Source: Modicisalibacter xianhensis (GTDB lineage: Bacteria; Pseudomonadota; Gammaproteobacteria; Pseudomonadales; Halomonadaceae). From it: a stretch of DNA of 64,000 bases. A program made the translations under genes and the position numbers. Below are positions 28,126 through 40,493 of the stretch, one piece after another (positions within the stretch are counted from its first letter, which is position 1; every line of letters begins with the position of its first letter). The notes under the pieces are model-generated. The model was given only the letters and a program-made list of their open reading frames with translations, had not been told where the DNA came from and made no database searches. Where the stretch lies: contig NZ_FOPY01000002.1 of NCBI RefSeq assembly GCF_900113605.1, positions 186,001 through 250,000 on the forward strand. The letters are read 5' to 3'.

Positions 28126-28938
28126 TCATATCTCGCTGCGCAGCAGCTCTCTGACCGGGCCAGTCTCGGGCCGCCGGTTGCGCCACAGGAAGTAGGATTC
28201 CGCTGCTTGCTCGATCAGCATGCCCAGGCCATCCACAGTGCGAGCGCCATGCTCGGCGGCCCAGCGCAGGAAGACCGTCGGCTCGGCACCATACATCATG
28301 TCATAGGCCAGCGCCGCGTCAGCAAACAGGTCGTCGGGCAAAGGGGGCAGCTCACCGCCCAGGCTGGCACTGGTGCCATTGACGACCAGATCGAACGTCC
28401 CCACGATTTCGTCGAAGCCACCACCGGTAGTTTCGCCCAGGTCGGCGAAATCGTCGGCGAGTTGGCGTGCCTTGTCAGCGGTACGGTTGGCGATCATCAG
28501 TACCGCGGGCCGGGCCGCCAGCAGCGGCTCGAGCACGCCACGCACAGCCCCCCCGGCACCCAGCACCAGAATTCGTGCGCCTTCCAGCGGTGCGGCATGC
28601 GCCTGCAGGTCACGCACCAGACCGATGCCATCCGTGGTATCGCCGTAGGTGTCGCCCTGCTTGCCGAGCACCAGCGTGTTCACTGCGCCGGCACGTCGGG
28701 CACGTGGACTCAGCACGTCAGCCAGTCGGTAGGCATCTTCCTTGAAAGGCACGGTGACATTGCCCCCCTTGCCGCCATGGTTGACGAAGTCCCGCCAGGC
28801 GCCCGCGAAACCATCGAGCGGTGCCTCGATGGCCTCGTAGGCGATCTCGGCACCAAACTGCTCGGCAAAGGCCTTGTGGATGCGGGGCGACCTCGAGTGA
28901 CCGACCGGATGGCCGAACACGCAATAACGATCTGTCAT
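28126..28938 (-). CDS. aroE: Shikimate dehydrogenase (NADP+)
   Basis: A 270-residue enzyme of the aromatic amino acid pathway. The substrate-binding start is [20 protein letters not shown], the catalytic lysine lies in [15 protein letters not shown], and the NADP-binding motif is [13 protein letters not shown] with NRTADKA. It is the last gene of the minus-strand lysM-dprA-tsaC-hemF-aroE block. The ATG at 28938 is preferred to 28986 because the family begins at MTDRYCVFG. Confidence 0.97.
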   Translation of the reverse strand: MTDRYCVFGHPVGHSRSPRIHKAFAEQFGAEIAYEAIEAPLDGFAGAWRDFVNHGGKGGNVTVPFKEDAYRLADVLSPRARRAGAVNTLVLGKQGDTYGDTTDGIGLVRDLQAHAAPLEGARILVLGAGGAVRGVLEPLLAARPAVLMIANRTADKARQLADDFADLGETTGGGFDEIVGTFDLVVNGTSASLGGELPPLPDDLFADAALAYDMMYGAEPTVFLRWAAEHGARTVDGLGMLIEQAAESYFLWRNRRPETGPVRELLRSEI

Positions 28939-28963
28939 CTCTCGACTCCTGTTCGATCGGCGC

Positions 28964-30504
<1,541 letters not shown>

Positions 30505-30565
30505 CGTTTGCGACTCGACTGAAAGACTGGGGCGAGATTCTAGCACGCCCGGCAGCGGCCAACAG

Positions 30566-31669
30566 CTACCCGGGCAGCCGGACCCAGCCACCCGGCGCCT
30601 GAGTCACGCGCCCCTCGAGCTCGAGCTCCAGCAGTCGCTGCTGACAGTGGCCGAAGCCTTGACCGGACAGGTCGATCAACAGATCGAGTGGCGTTGGTGC
30701 ATCGCTGAGTAGCGCCAGCAGCGGATCCTCCGGCGCCGACTTGGCCTGCGAAACGGCAGCGCCACCCGGCGGGCTCGTCGCCAGTGCTGGCAGCGACCAA
30801 TGCGTCAATTCGGCAAGAATGTCTTCGACACTCGTGACCAAGGCCGCGCCCTGGCGCAGCAGCGTGAGACAGCCTCTGGCCTGGGGGTTGTTGATCGAGC
30901 CCGGCAGGGTGAAGACATCGCGATTCTGTTCCATGGCCAGACGTGCACTGATCAGCGAGCCGCTTTTCTCTGCCGCCTCGACGACCAGCACTCCCAAAGA
31001 CATCCCGGTAATGATGCGATTGCGGCGCGGAAAGAACGCCGGGTTGGCACGCACTCCCGGCGCGTGCTCGCTGACCAGCAGCCCGCCGCGCTCCAGCATC
31101 TGCCGATAGAGCCCGGTGTGACGTGCGGGATAGACCACGTCGATGCCGCACCCCAGCACGCCGATGCTGGTTCCGCCAGCCTCCAGCGCCGCATGGTGGG
31201 CCTGGCCATCGACGCCCAGGGCCATGCCGCTGATCACTGCCAGCCCGGCCCTGGCCAGGTCACCGGCGAAGCGCGCGGTATTGCCCAGCCCTTCACGGGT
31301 GGGACGGCGTGTCCCGACAATGGCCAGCCCCGGCACATCCAGTGCCTCCAGGCTACCCTGCGCCCAGAGCAGCGGTGGCGGATCGGGAAGCTCATCAAGC
31401 AGAGCCGGCCAGGCGGGATGTGATGGCGTCAGCAGATGGTGTGCGGCATCACGAGACGCCCAGCCGAGGGCCCGTTCGATCTCCGCCTGGAGCGGACTTC
31501 GCGAGGGATGTTCCAGCCAGAGTCGCAAGGCATCGCGGGCCGGTCCGGGCAACAGCGCCAGCCAGCCATCGGGCCATTCGGGTTGGCGCGCCTTCAAGCT
31601 GGTGATGCGTCGAGCACCGAGTCCCGGGAGTCGTGACAACACCAGCCATTCCTTGGCAGTCATGGCCAT
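30566..31669 (-). CDS. dprA: DNA-processing protein DprA
   Basis: A 367-residue protein that protects incoming single-stranded DNA and loads RecA during natural transformation. The Rossmann-fold core shows GTRRPTREGLGNTARF, ISGMALGVDGQAHHAAL, FFPRRNRIITGMSLGVLVVEA and GSINNPQARGCLTLL. An N-terminal helical domain and a C-terminal winged-helix domain (PTPLDLLIDLSGQGFGHCQQRLLELELEG) flank it. It starts 3 bp after the LysM gene, so the two are in one transcript. Confidence 0.95.
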   Translation of the reverse strand: MAMTAKEWLVLSRLPGLGARRITSLKARQPEWPDGWLALLPGPARDALRLWLEHPSRSPLQAEIERALGWASRDAAHHLLTPSHPAWPALLDELPDPPPLLWAQGSLEALDVPGLAIVGTRRPTREGLGNTARFAGDLARAGLAVISGMALGVDGQAHHAALEAGGTSIGVLGCGIDVVYPARHTGLYRQMLERGGLLVSEHAPGVRANPAFFPRRNRIITGMSLGVLVVEAAEKSGSLISARLAMEQNRDVFTLPGSINNPQARGCLTLLRQGAALVTSVEDILAELTHWSLPALATSPPGGAAVSQAKSAPEDPLLALLSDAPTPLDLLIDLSGQGFGHCQQRLLELELEGRVTQAPGGWVRLPG

Positions 31670-31672
31670 GCG

Positions 31673-32770
31673 TCACACGCCCCCGTCATTGATCAGCCTG
31701 TCCACGCCTTGCGGCGAATGGACCCGGTCGCCCACTGCCAGACTGCGTGTGGCATGCATGACCAGTGCATAGCTGATCCGGTCGTAGACGCGAAACACCA
31801 TCAACCAGCCGGCATCCTCGCCGGGCAGGCGAATCAGTTCCTGGGTAACGGGATCGGTGACCAGTTCGCCCCGCTGCTCCACGGCCAGGACGTGCCCGGG
31901 CTCGAGGCCATCGCGTTCGCCAAGGTCGAGCGCCACCACGTCCAGCCTGCCGATGAACTGGACGCCCCCGGGTACCGCCAGGATATGGCCCTCGCTCGGC
32001 CGGTCAGGCGCGCGCGGTTGAAATTCGGGTGTGACCGGCAACGATTCGAGAGGCAACACCAGGTCAGCATCGCGAATCTCCTGTCGCGAGGATACCACCT
32101 CGAGCATGGCAATGTCGCCCTGCTGGCGGATGAAGCGCGCCTCTCCCAGTGTTTCGAGCTCCACACCGAGAAACTCGCCGGTGTCGGGATCCTCGTAGCG
32201 CTGTCCCGGGCGATAGAGACCGAAGCGCTGCATGGACGGCAACGTACCGCGCACATAAAGCCGATCGCCGGCCCCGCTGATGATGCGCCGGTCGTTGCCG
32301 GCAACCACATACGGCACCGCCTCGGTCATGCCTGGCTCGACGATGCGGTTGCCTTCGAGGAAGCTTTCGACGGTGTCCAGAGGCAGGGGAGGAATGGCTT
32401 CGCGTCGCGGCACCTGGCGCACCTCGGGCGACAGCCGGACCACACTCCCCTGGCCGCGCTCTAGCCCCAGGCGGGGCTGACCGTTCTCGTAGTAGAGATA
32501 AACGCTGTCACCGGGATAGATCAGATGGGGATTGCGAATCTGGGGGTTGACGTCCCAGACCTCGGGCCACTGCCAAGGGTGCTGCAGGAAACGCCCCGAG
32601 ATATCCCACAACGTATCGCCCTTGACCACGGTATAGCGAGCCGGCGCGTCCTGACGCAACTCGCTCGTGAGTGCCACGGCAGGCGTCGCCAGCAGGGCAC
32701 CGGCCAAAGCCCCGGCCACCCAGCCGAACAGGTGCGGGCGGCGCACCTCCCCGTCTAACCTCTTTATCAT
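31673..32770 (-). CDS. LysM peptidoglycan-binding domain protein
   Basis: A 365-residue exported protein. A signal peptide (LFGWVAGALAGALLATPAVA, about residues 12-31) is followed by one LysM domain (YTVVKGDTLWDISGRFLQHPWQWPEVW ... YPGDSVYLYY). A long beta-rich C-terminal region of unknown fold follows. Proteins of this type sit upstream of dprA and divergent from def across gammaproteobacteria, and are thought to act in cell-wall maintenance. The ATG at 32770 starts the signal peptide; the longer frame reaches into the promoter region. Confidence 0.9.
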   Translation of the reverse strand: MIKRLDGEVRRPHLFGWVAGALAGALLATPAVALTSELRQDAPARYTVVKGDTLWDISGRFLQHPWQWPEVWDVNPQIRNPHLIYPGDSVYLYYENGQPRLGLERGQGSVVRLSPEVRQVPRREAIPPLPLDTVESFLEGNRIVEPGMTEAVPYVVAGNDRRIISGAGDRLYVRGTLPSMQRFGLYRPGQRYEDPDTGEFLGVELETLGEARFIRQQGDIAMLEVVSSRQEIRDADLVLPLESLPVTPEFQPRAPDRPSEGHILAVPGGVQFIGRLDVVALDLGERDGLEPGHVLAVEQRGELVTDPVTQELIRLPGEDAGWLMVFRVYDRISYALVMHATRSLAVGDRVHSPQGVDRLINDGGV

Positions 32771-32969
32771 CCCCTGTTCCCTATCGAGGCCGGCCCTGGC
32801 GGGAAACCGGCTTTTTTCTTTTGCTGACGTGACCGCGCCGAACCCCCGCGCGGTCATCCTGTCAAAGTGAATACCCACCCGGATGCCGCCAAAGGTTCCG
32901 TTACCCGGCGGCGCGCACTACAATATGCCTAATGTTCTCGTAACTTTGCACAACGGTAATTTAAACGCC

Positions 32970-33482
32970 ATGGCCAAGCTAGACATCCTCGAATTCCCCG
33001 ACGAGCGCCTGCGCACCAAGGCGGCGCCGGTCGACGTCGTCGACGATGAGGTACGCACCCTGGTCGACGACATGCTCGAAACCATGTACGACGCCCGTGG
33101 TATTGGCCTGGCGGCGACACAGGTCGACGTGCACCGCCGGGTCATCGTGATCGACGTGAGCGACGATCGTTCGCAGCCACTGGTGCTGATCAATCCGCAA
33201 TACACGCCGCTCGGCGACGAGCGCGAGCCGATGCAGGAAGGCTGCCTGTCGATTCCCGAATACTATGCCGAAGTGCCGCGTGCCCTGCGCGTCCACCTCA
33301 AGGCACTCGGCCGTGACGGCCAGCCCTACGAACTGGAAGCCGACGGCTTGCTCGCGCATTGCATCCAACATGAGCATGACCATCTCGAAGGCGTGCTGTT
33401 CGTGGATTACCTCTCGCCGCTCAAGCGCGACCGCGTACGCAAGAAGATGGAGAAGCGCCACAAGCAGATGCAGGGCGCCTGA
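32970..33482 (+). CDS. def: Peptide deformylase
   Basis: A 170-residue metalloenzyme that removes the formyl group from nascent proteins. The three motifs are present: [10 protein letters not shown] (motif I), [13 protein letters not shown] (motif II, metal cysteine) and [15 protein letters not shown] (motif III, HExxH-type). The ATG at 32970 begins [15 protein letters not shown]. It is divergent from the LysM gene, and a strong hairpin separates it from fmt. Confidence 0.98.
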   Translation: MAKLDILEFPDERLRTKAAPVDVVDDEVRTLVDDMLETMYDARGIGLAATQVDVHRRVIVIDVSDDRSQPLVLINPQYTPLGDEREPMQEGCLSIPEYYAEVPRALRVHLKALGRDGQPYELEADGLLAHCIQHEHDHLEGVLFVDYLSPLKRDRVRKKMEKRHKQMQGA

Positions 33483-33514
33483 CTTCCACGTCACTCAGTC
33501 AAAAGACTGACACA

Positions 33515-33550
33515 GCCAGGACCGGACTCCCGTCCGGTCCTGGCGTTTCT
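33515..33550 (+). terminator. Intrinsic terminator between def and fmt
   Basis: A perfect 13-bp stem (33515-33527 with 33532-33544, GCCAGGACCGGAC and its complement) with a 4-nt loop is followed by GTTTCT. It separates two genes often co-transcribed, so fmt probably has its own promoter or depends on readthrough. Confidence 0.85.
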
Positions 33551-33622
33551 GGTAGCGACGTTTTGACTTCCGCTCCCCTTCGCTATCATGCCTCTCATGC
33601 TTCTCTACCATGGATGCCCTTC

Positions 33623-34606
33623 ATGTCCCGACCCTTGCGTGTGGTGTTCGCCGGCACCCCGGTGTTTGCCGCCGACAGCCTCAAGGCGTTGCTTGCCAGT
33701 CAGCACGATGTCATCGCCGTCTACACCCAGCCGGACCGCCCCGCCGGACGCGGGCGCAAGCTGACCCCGAGCCCGGTCAAGGCGCTTGCCCAGCAGCACG
33801 GCATCAAGGTCTTTCAGCCCGAGTCTCTCAAGAATGCCGAGGCCCAGCAGACGCTGGCGTCACTCGGTGCCGACGTCATGGTCGTCGTGGCCTACGGCCT
33901 GCTGCTGCCACAGGCCGTACTCGACACGCCGCGCCTGGGCTGCATCAACGTTCACGCCTCGCTGCTGCCACGCTGGCGTGGCGCCGCCCCGATCCAGCGC
34001 GCCATCGAGGCCGGCGACAGCGAGACGGGCATCACCATCATGCAGATGGATGCCGGTCTCGATACCGGTGACATGCTGCTGACACGTCGTCTTCCCATCG
34101 ACACGGCGACGATCGGTGGCGCACTGCACGACCAACTGGCTCACCTCGGCGGCAAGGCGATTGTCGAGGCTCTCGACGCACTGGCTTCCGGTGAATTGTC
34201 GGCCACGCCACAGCCAAGCGAGGGCGTTACCTATGCCGCCAAGCTCTCCAAGGCCGAGGCCGAACTCGACTTCAATCGCCCGGCCTCGGAACTGGCCGCT
34301 CGTATCCGTGCCTTCAACCCCTGGCCGGTCGCCTGGACCCTGCTCGACGGGCAGCCTCTGCGCCTCTGGCTGGCCGAGTCCGAACCCGCAACCGGTTCCG
34401 CCACGCTTCCAGGCACCCTGCTCGAGCCGGCCGGCGATGCCCTGCGCATCGCCTGCGGCCCGGACGGTACCCAGGTGCTGAGAATTACCCAGGCCCAGTT
34501 GCCCGGGGGCAAGCCCCTGACGGCGCGTGATCTGCTCAACTCCCGCGCCGAACGCTTTGCACCAGGCACTTGCCTCGGCCATTCCCGTCAGGAGGACACG
34601 GCATGA
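33623..34606 (+). CDS. fmt: Methionyl-tRNA formyltransferase
   Basis: A 327-residue enzyme that formylates initiator Met-tRNA. The N-terminal Rossmann domain begins [20 protein letters not shown], and the folate/catalytic motif is [20 protein letters not shown] with the aspartate in [19 protein letters not shown]-terminal OB domain follows. The ATG at 33623 gives the usual family start MSRPLRVV; 33614 is an alternative. The stop overlaps the rsmB start. Confidence 0.97.
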   Translation: MSRPLRVVFAGTPVFAADSLKALLASQHDVIAVYTQPDRPAGRGRKLTPSPVKALAQQHGIKVFQPESLKNAEAQQTLASLGADVMVVVAYGLLLPQAVLDTPRLGCINVHASLLPRWRGAAPIQRAIEAGDSETGITIMQMDAGLDTGDMLLTRRLPIDTATIGGALHDQLAHLGGKAIVEALDALASGELSATPQPSEGVTYAAKLSKAEAELDFNRPASELAARIRAFNPWPVAWTLLDGQPLRLWLAESEPATGSATLPGTLLEPAGDALRIACGPDGTQVLRITQAQLPGGKPLTARDLLNSRAERFAPGTCLGHSRQEDTA

Positions 34607-35922
34607 ATGACACATCCAGCGGTCAGGGCGTCCGGGTTGCCGCTGCGCGTGCCCTGGTACCGGTATTGACCGGCAAGGGCTCGCTGGCCACGCTCGATGA
34701 TAGCGTCGTGCCAGCACGCGATCGCGCCTTCCTGCGTGCGCTCTGCTATGGAGTGTGCCGGACGTTACCGCGTCTCGAGGCGCTTGCTGCCGAGTTGTTG
34801 CGAAGCCCGTTCAAGGCGCGCGACACCGACGTCAAGGCATTGCTGCTGCTGGGCATTCACCAGTTACTTTATCTGCGGGTCCCCCCGCATGCCGCCGTCG
34901 GCGAAACCGCCGGCGCGGCCCGCCTGCTCAACAAGGAGTGGGCCACCAAGGTGATCAATGGCTGCCTGCGGCGCCTGCAGCGCGAGTCGGAGACGCTGCA
35001 GGCCCGGGTCGATAGTGATACTCATGTCGCCCTGCTGCATCCCGTATGGCTGATGCGTTCGCTGCGCCAGGCCTGGCCCGACGACTGGCAGGCGATTGCC
35101 GAGGCTAACAATCGTCCCGGCCCGATGACGCTGCGCGTCAATCGCCGCCTGACCACCCGAGATGCCTACCTGCAGCGACTCGAGCAGGCCGGCAAGCCGG
35201 CCACGCCCTGCACCTATTCCGCGGACGGTCTGACCCTGGAAACGCCCTGCGATATCAGCGAGCTACCCGGCTTTGCAGACGGCGAGGCCAGCGTCCAGGA
35301 CGAGGCTGCGCAACTCGCTGCGTCGTTGCTGGCACCAGCGTTGCAGCAGCGATCCGGCGCGCGCGTGCTGGATGCCTGCTGCGCCCCGGGCGGCAAGGCC
35401 GCCCACCTGCTCGAAGCCTACGATGTCGCCCTGACAGCTATCGACAATGACGCCAGTCGCCTCGCGCGCGTCGCTGCGACCCTGGGCCGCCTCAACCAGA
35501 CCGCACACCTGAAGCATGCCGACGCCAGCGAACTCGACTGGTGGGACGGCGAACCTTACGATGCGATTCTGCTGGATGCACCGTGTTCGGGTACCGGGGT
35601 CATCCGACGCCACCCCGACATCAAGCAACTGAGACGCCCCAGCGACATACGCGATCTCGCCTCGCTGCAGGCGCGCCTGCTGGATAACCTTTGGCAAACC
35701 CTGGCCCCCGGCGGCACCCTGCTCTACGCCACCTGCTCGGTGATGCAGGAAGAGAACGCCAACGCCATCGAGGCGTTCCTGTCCCGCACGCCGGATGCCC
35801 GGGCCTCGACACCGACAGATGTGGCCTGGGGCCGTGCCGCTGGCGCTGGACGCCAACTGCTGCCGCGCATCGACGGACACGATGGGTTCTTCTACGCGCG
35901 CCTGGAGAAGTCGGCCAGTTAG
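34603..35922 (+). CDS. rsmB: 16S rRNA (cytosine-967-C5)-methyltransferase RsmB
   Basis: A 439-residue enzyme with an N-terminal NusB-like RNA-binding domain (about 1-140) and a C-terminal Rossmann methyltransferase domain. The SAM motif is [17 protein letters not shown], catalytic cysteines lie in [16 protein letters not shown] and [14 protein letters not shown]. The ATG at 34603 overlaps the fmt stop (ATGA) and is preceded by GGAGGA. Confidence 0.97.
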   Translation: MNDTSSGQGVRVAAARALVPVLTGKGSLATLDDSVVPARDRAFLRALCYGVCRTLPRLEALAAELLRSPFKARDTDVKALLLLGIHQLLYLRVPPHAAVGETAGAARLLNKEWATKVINGCLRRLQRESETLQARVDSDTHVALLHPVWLMRSLRQAWPDDWQAIAEANNRPGPMTLRVNRRLTTRDAYLQRLEQAGKPATPCTYSADGLTLETPCDISELPGFADGEASVQDEAAQLAASLLAPALQQRSGARVLDACCAPGGKAAHLLEAYDVALTAIDNDASRLARVAATLGRLNQTAHLKHADASELDWWDGEPYDAILLDAPCSGTGVIRRHPDIKQLRRPSDIRDLASLQARLLDNLWQTLAPGGTLLYATCSVMQEENANAIEAFLSRTPDARASTPTDVAWGRAAGAGRQLLPRIDGHDGFFYARLEKSAS

Positions 35923-36012
35923 ACAGCGGGCCGGACACTGCACCTATACTGGCGAGGGAATTCGGCACTGCTCGTCAGTGCCGGTCATTACTCACCGGTT
36001 AGGAGGACTGGC

Positions 36013-36219
36013 ATGTCCAATCATGTCTACAAGCACATCGAAGTCACCGGCTCCTCGCCCAAGGGGATCGAGGACGCCGTCGAGCAGGCCATCGCCAAGG
36101 CCAACGAGTCGTTGCACGACATGCGCTGGTTCGAGGTCGTGGATACCCGTGGCCACATCGAACACGGGCGTATCGCGCACTGGCAGGTCACTGTCAAGAT
36201 CGGCTTCACGCTGAACTGA
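36013..36219 (+). CDS. Dodecin family flavin-binding protein
   Basis: A 68-residue protein with the dodecin fold pattern: [30 protein letters not shown]..., a central helix and two strands with the flavin-stacking tryptophan in [12 protein letters not shown]. Dodecins form hollow dodecamers that store riboflavin or FMN and protect against flavin photochemistry; they are common in halophiles. It has a good AGGAGG ribosome-binding site and stands alone between rsmB and trkA. Confidence 0.93.
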   Translation: MSNHVYKHIEVTGSSPKGIEDAVEQAIAKANESLHDMRWFEVVDTRGHIEHGRIAHWQVTVKIGFTLN

Positions 36220-36331
36220 GCCACCTGGCGCCAGCGCTCGGGCCCGTTTGGTCGGGCCCTGTCCCCGGCGCCCCTGTCTGGTTTATGCTAGCGCGTCACA
36301 ACGGACCACCCCGTATGCGGAACCCCCATCG

Positions 36332-37705
36332 ATGAAGATCATCATTCTGGGCGCCGGTCAGGTCGGCGGTACGCTAGCCGAACACCTGGCCCATGAAGAA
36401 AACGATATCACCGTGGTCGATACCGACACGGGACGCTTGCGTGAACTGCACAACCGGCTGGATATCCGCACCGTGACCGGTCCGGCATCCTACCCCATGG
36501 TGCTGCGCCAGGCCGGTGGCGAGGATGCCGACATGCTGATCGCCGTGACCAACTCCGACGAGGTCAACATGGTGGCCTGTCAGGTGGCGCATACCCTGTT
36601 CCGCACCCCGACCAAGATCGCCCGCGTGCGGGCCGCCGCCTACCTGACCCGCAAAGGGCTGTTTTCCAACGAGGCCGTGCCGATCGACGTACTGATCAGC
36701 CCGGAGCAGGTGGTCACCGACCACATCCGCCGCCTGATCGTTTACCCGGGTGCCCTGCAGGTGCTCGAATTTGCCGGTGGCCAGGCCCAGCTGGTTGCGG
36801 TCAAGGCCTACTACGGCGGTCCGCTGGTGGGCCAGGAGTTGGGATTCCTGCGCCGACACATGCCTAATGTCGATACTCGTGTCGCCGCCATCTATCGGCG
36901 TAATCGACCGATCATTCCACGCGGAGATACCGTCATAGAAGCCGACGACGAAGTCTTCTTCATCGCCGCACGCAAGGATATCCGCGCGGTAATGAGCGAG
37001 CTGCGCAAGGTGGAGCGCGACTTTCGCCGCGTGATCATCGCCGGGGGCGGCAACATCGGTCAGCGCCTGGCCGAACAGCTCGAGCACAGCCATCAGGTCA
37101 AGATCATCGAGCACGACCTGGATCGCTGCACGGTGCTCTCCGAACGGCTCGACCGTACCGTGGTCCTGCATGGCAGCGCCACCAGCAAGCGCCTGCTGAT
37201 CGAAGAGAATATCGAGGACTGCGATATCTTCTGCGCGCTGACCAACGACGACGAGGTCAACATCATGTCGTCGATGCTGGCCAAGCGCCTGGGCGCCAAG
37301 AAGGTCCTGACCCTGATCAACAATGCCGCCTACGTCGACCTGGTCCAGGGCGGCGAGATCGACATCGCGATCTCGCCCCAGCAGGCCACCATCGGCGGCT
37401 TGTTGACTCACGTGCGCCGCGGCGACATCGTCAACGTCCACTCGCTGCGTCGAGGTGCCGCCGAGGCAATCGAGGCCATCGCCCACGGCGATTCGCGTTC
37501 GTCCAAGGTCGTCGGCCGCACCATCGACGAGATCGCCCTGCCGGCCGGCACCACCATCGGAGCCATCGTACGCGGTCAGGAAGTGCTCATCGCCCATGAC
37601 GACGTGGTAGTCGAATCAGGCGATCACGTCATCCTGTTCGTGGTCGACAAGCGGCGTATCCGTGATGTCGAGCGGCTGTTCCAGGTAGGCCTGACTTTCT
37701 TCTGA
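36332..37705 (+). CDS. trkA: Trk potassium uptake system peripheral protein TrkA
   Basis: A 457-residue cytoplasmic regulatory subunit of the Trk K+ uptake system. It has two RCK repeats, each with a nucleotide-binding glycine motif: [15 protein letters not shown] at the N-terminus and [15 protein letters not shown] near residue 235. Each has a TrkA-C domain. It gates TrkH in response to NAD(H) or ATP. The adjacent trkH and the halophile-like context fit potassium-based osmoadaptation. The ATG at 36332 begins the conserved sequence MKIIILGAG. Confidence 0.97.
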   Translation: MKIIILGAGQVGGTLAEHLAHEENDITVVDTDTGRLRELHNRLDIRTVTGPASYPMVLRQAGGEDADMLIAVTNSDEVNMVACQVAHTLFRTPTKIARVRAAAYLTRKGLFSNEAVPIDVLISPEQVVTDHIRRLIVYPGALQVLEFAGGQAQLVAVKAYYGGPLVGQELGFLRRHMPNVDTRVAAIYRRNRPIIPRGDTVIEADDEVFFIAARKDIRAVMSELRKVERDFRRVIIAGGGNIGQRLAEQLEHSHQVKIIEHDLDRCTVLSERLDRTVVLHGSATSKRLLIEENIEDCDIFCALTNDDEVNIMSSMLAKRLGAKKVLTLINNAAYVDLVQGGEIDIAISPQQATIGGLLTHVRRGDIVNVHSLRRGAAEAIEAIAHGDSRSSKVVGRTIDEIALPAGTTIGAIVRGQEVLIAHDDVVVESGDHVILFVVDKRRIRDVERLFQVGLTFF

Positions 37706-37756
37706 TACACCGGACACAATAACGACTCACATGCCTAACGCGGGAAACACCACGCC

Positions 37757-39205
37757 ATGAGCCCACGCGTGACACTACGCATTCTCGGGCTACTGCTGAT
37801 GCTGTTCAGCCTGACCCTGGTGCCACCAATCGCGATTTCCTGGCTGCTCGTCGATGGCGTGTGGGACGCCTTCGCCATTGCCATGGCGATCACGGCCGTG
37901 ACCGGCGCCGTGCTCTACATCCCCAACCGGCAGGCCCGCAAGGAGTTGCGTACTCGGGACGGTTTCCTGATCACGGTGCTGTTCTGGAGCGTGCTGGGGC
38001 TGTTCGGGTCGCTGCCGCTGATGCTCGCCAGCGACCCGGCGCTATCGTGGACTGATGCCGTCTTCGAGTCGTTTTCGGGGCTGACTACCACAGGCGCCAC
38101 GGTGATTACGGGGATCGACCTGCTGCCCGACTCCATTCGTTACTACCGGCAGCAACTGCAGTGGCTGGGCGGCATGGGAATCGTGGTACTGGCGGTAGCC
38201 ATCCTGCCCACCCTGGGTATCGGCGGCATGCAGCTCTATCGCACCGAGATTCCCGGTCCGCTCAAGGATTCCAAGCTGACTCCGCGCATCACCGAGACCG
38301 CCAAGGCGCTGTGGTACATCTATGCCGCACTAACACTGGCCTGCTTTGCTGCCTTCTGGGCGGCCGGCATGAACTGGTTCGATGCCCTCGGTCATAGTTT
38401 CTCGACCGTGGCCATCGGCGGCTTTTCCACCTATGACGCCAGTATTGGCTACTTCGACAGCGCCACCATCGAGACGATCTGCATCGTGTTCATGATCCTG
38501 TCCTCGATCAGCTTCGGACTGCACTTCGCGGCCTGGCGCGAAAAGCGACTGGGCCAGTACATGCGTGACCCCGAGTTTCGCTTCTTCATCCTGTTCCTGA
38601 TGTTGCTCAGCGCCATCAGTGTCCTGGTGCTGCTGGTCAGCGACACCTACAACGACATGACCGGGGTCCGCCACGGTATTTTCGAGGCTGTCTCGGTGGC
38701 GACCACCTCCGGCTTCGGTGTGGCCGACTTCTCGGCCTGGCCCGGCGCCCTGCCGTTCATGCTGTTCGTCGCGGCGTTCGTGGGCGCCTGCTCCGGGTCG
38801 GCCGGCGGCGGCATGAAGGTCATCCGTATCCTGCTGATCCTCAAGCAGGGCGGGCGCGAGGTGCTGCGCCTGATCCACCCCAACGCGGTAATCGCCGTCA
38901 AGGTCGGGCGTACCAGCGTGCCGGACAGCGTCTCACAGGCGGTATGGGGCTTCTTCTCGGTCTACGTGATGCTGTTCTTCCTGATGCTGATCGGCATGCT
39001 AGCCACCGGGCTGGACCAGGTCACCGCCTGGTCGGCGGTCGGCTCGGCACTCAACAACCTCGGCCCGGGACTCGGCGGGGTGGCCAACCACTATGGTGAC
39101 ATCCCCTCTGCGGCGAAATGGATCCTGGTAGTGGCCATGGTGCTGGGGCGCCTGGAGATCTTCACCGTTCTGGTCCTGTTCACCCCTGCCTTCTGGCGCC
39201 GTTGA
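37757..39205 (+). CDS. trkH: Trk potassium uptake system transmembrane protein TrkH
   Basis: A 482-residue K+ channel-like membrane subunit with four M1-P-M2 repeats. Selectivity-filter-like loops are visible in SFSGLTTTGATVITGID, GHSFSTVAIGGFSTYDAS, ATTSGFGVADFSAW and NNLGPGLGGVANHYG. It pairs with TrkA, 51 bp upstream. Length is normal for TrkH/TrkI; whether it is the high- or low-affinity paralogue cannot be told from this window. Confidence 0.96.
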   Translation: MSPRVTLRILGLLLMLFSLTLVPPIAISWLLVDGVWDAFAIAMAITAVTGAVLYIPNRQARKELRTRDGFLITVLFWSVLGLFGSLPLMLASDPALSWTDAVFESFSGLTTTGATVITGIDLLPDSIRYYRQQLQWLGGMGIVVLAVAILPTLGIGGMQLYRTEIPGPLKDSKLTPRITETAKALWYIYAALTLACFAAFWAAGMNWFDALGHSFSTVAIGGFSTYDASIGYFDSATIETICIVFMILSSISFGLHFAAWREKRLGQYMRDPEFRFFILFLMLLSAISVLVLLVSDTYNDMTGVRHGIFEAVSVATTSGFGVADFSAWPGALPFMLFVAAFVGACSGSAGGGMKVIRILLILKQGGREVLRLIHPNAVIAVKVGRTSVPDSVSQAVWGFFSVYVMLFFLMLIGMLATGLDQVTAWSAVGSALNNLGPGLGGVANHYGDIPSAAKWILVVAMVLGRLEIFTVLVLFTPAFWRR

Positions 39206-39272
39206 GCGGGTTTGGCCTGCCCCCGACACTCGTGGATAATCGGTTGCTCGATTCCACAGCAAGCGAGCGTCC

Positions 39273-40493
39273 ATGATCGAAACTCAGGACACCCCCCGCG
39301 AAGACATTCAGGACGGTCCCCGCCGGGTCATCGAGTGCGGCGATACCCGCTACACCCTGCTGGGTACCGCCCACGTCTCCCGTGCCAGCGCCGATGAGGT
39401 TCGCGAACTGATTCGCTCCGGCGAGTACGATGCCGTGGCCATCGAACTCTGCGAATCGCGCTACAAGAGCCTCACCGAGCCGGATAGCCTGGCCAATCAG
39501 GACCTGTTCGAGGTGTTCCGCCAGGGCAAGGCCGGGATGGTCGCCGCCAGCCTGGCGCTGGGCGCCTTTCAGCAGCGTGTCGCCGAACAATCGGGTATCG
39601 AACCCGGAGCGGAGATGCGCGCAGCGGTCAAGGAAAGTCAGCGGGCCACCCTGCCGCTGGTGCTGGTCGACCGGGACGTCGGCGTGACGCTCAAGCGCAT
39701 CTATGGCAACGTGCCCTGGTGGCAGCGTGCCGGCCTTATCAGCGGCCTGTTCGGCAGCCTGCTGTCGCGCCAGAAAGTGTCCAGCGAGGAGATCGAGCGC
39801 CTCAAGCAGGGCGACGTGCTGGAGTCCACCTTTCGCGAATTCGCCGAACAGTCGGAAGCCCTCTACACGCCCCTGATCGCCGAACGCGACCGTTACATGG
39901 CACTGCGCCTGGCCGAAGAGAGCCCGCCCGGACGTTACCGCAATGTGCTGGTGGTGATCGGGGCCGGGCACCTCAAGGGGCTGGCCGAGCATCTGTCGCA
40001 GCCGCTGCCCGACGACCCGGCCATCGAACGCCGCGATCTGGACGAGACACCTACCCGGGCTCGCTGGTGGAAAGCCATACCCTGGGCGATCACCGCCCTG
40101 GTGCTGGCCGGCTTCGTCATCGGTTTTTCCCGCGACACCCAACTCGGCTGGCAACTGGTCGGCGAGTGGTTTCTGATCAATGGCGTCCTGTCAGGCCTCG
40201 GCGCCGCTATTGCCCTGGCGCACCCACTGACGGTGATCGCCACTTTCTTTGCCGCCCCGCTGACCTCGCTCAATCCCACCATCGGGGCCGGCTTCGTGGC
40301 CGCTGGCGTGGAGCTCTCCCTGCGCCGCCCCAAGGTGCGCGACTTTTCGCGCCTGCGCCATGACGTGTCATCGCTCAAGGGCTGGTGGCGCAATCGTGTT
40401 TCGCGCACCCTGCTGGTGTTCCTGCTGGCGACCGTCGGCTCGGCAGCCGGCACCTGGATTGCCGGGCTGCGCATCGCCGGCCAGTTACTCTGA
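39273..40493 (+). CDS. TraB/GumN-family membrane protein
   Basis: A 406-residue protein. The N-terminal TraB domain (about 1-240) has the conserved YTLLGTAHVSRASADEV and AIELCESRYKSL, and a second block VVIGAGHLKGLAEHL. Three or more transmembrane helices follow from about residue 270. The family includes the enterococcal pheromone-shutdown protein TraB and human TRABD, with a predicted metal-dependent protease-like fold. No bacterial function is clear here. Its last 9 bp overlap the convergent DTW gene. Confidence 0.87.
   Translation: MIETQDTPREDIQDGPRRVIECGDTRYTLLGTAHVSRASADEVRELIRSGEYDAVAIELCESRYKSLTEPDSLANQDLFEVFRQGKAGMVAASLALGAFQQRVAEQSGIEPGAEMRAAVKESQRATLPLVLVDRDVGVTLKRIYGNVPWWQRAGLISGLFGSLLSRQKVSSEEIERLKQGDVLESTFREFAEQSEALYTPLIAERDRYMALRLAEESPPGRYRNVLVVIGAGHLKGLAEHLSQPLPDDPAIERRDLDETPTRARWWKAIPWAITALVLAGFVIGFSRDTQLGWQLVGEWFLINGVLSGLGAAIALAHPLTVIATFFAAPLTSLNPTIGAGFVAAGVELSLRRPKVRDFSRLRHDVSSLKGWWRNRVSRTLLVFLLATVGSAAGTWIAGLRIAGQLL

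Noticed and set aside
36374-37597. 407-residue open frame on the minus strand opposite trkA
   Set aside because: Aspartate/histidine/glutamine-rich shadow frame; TrkA is unambiguous.
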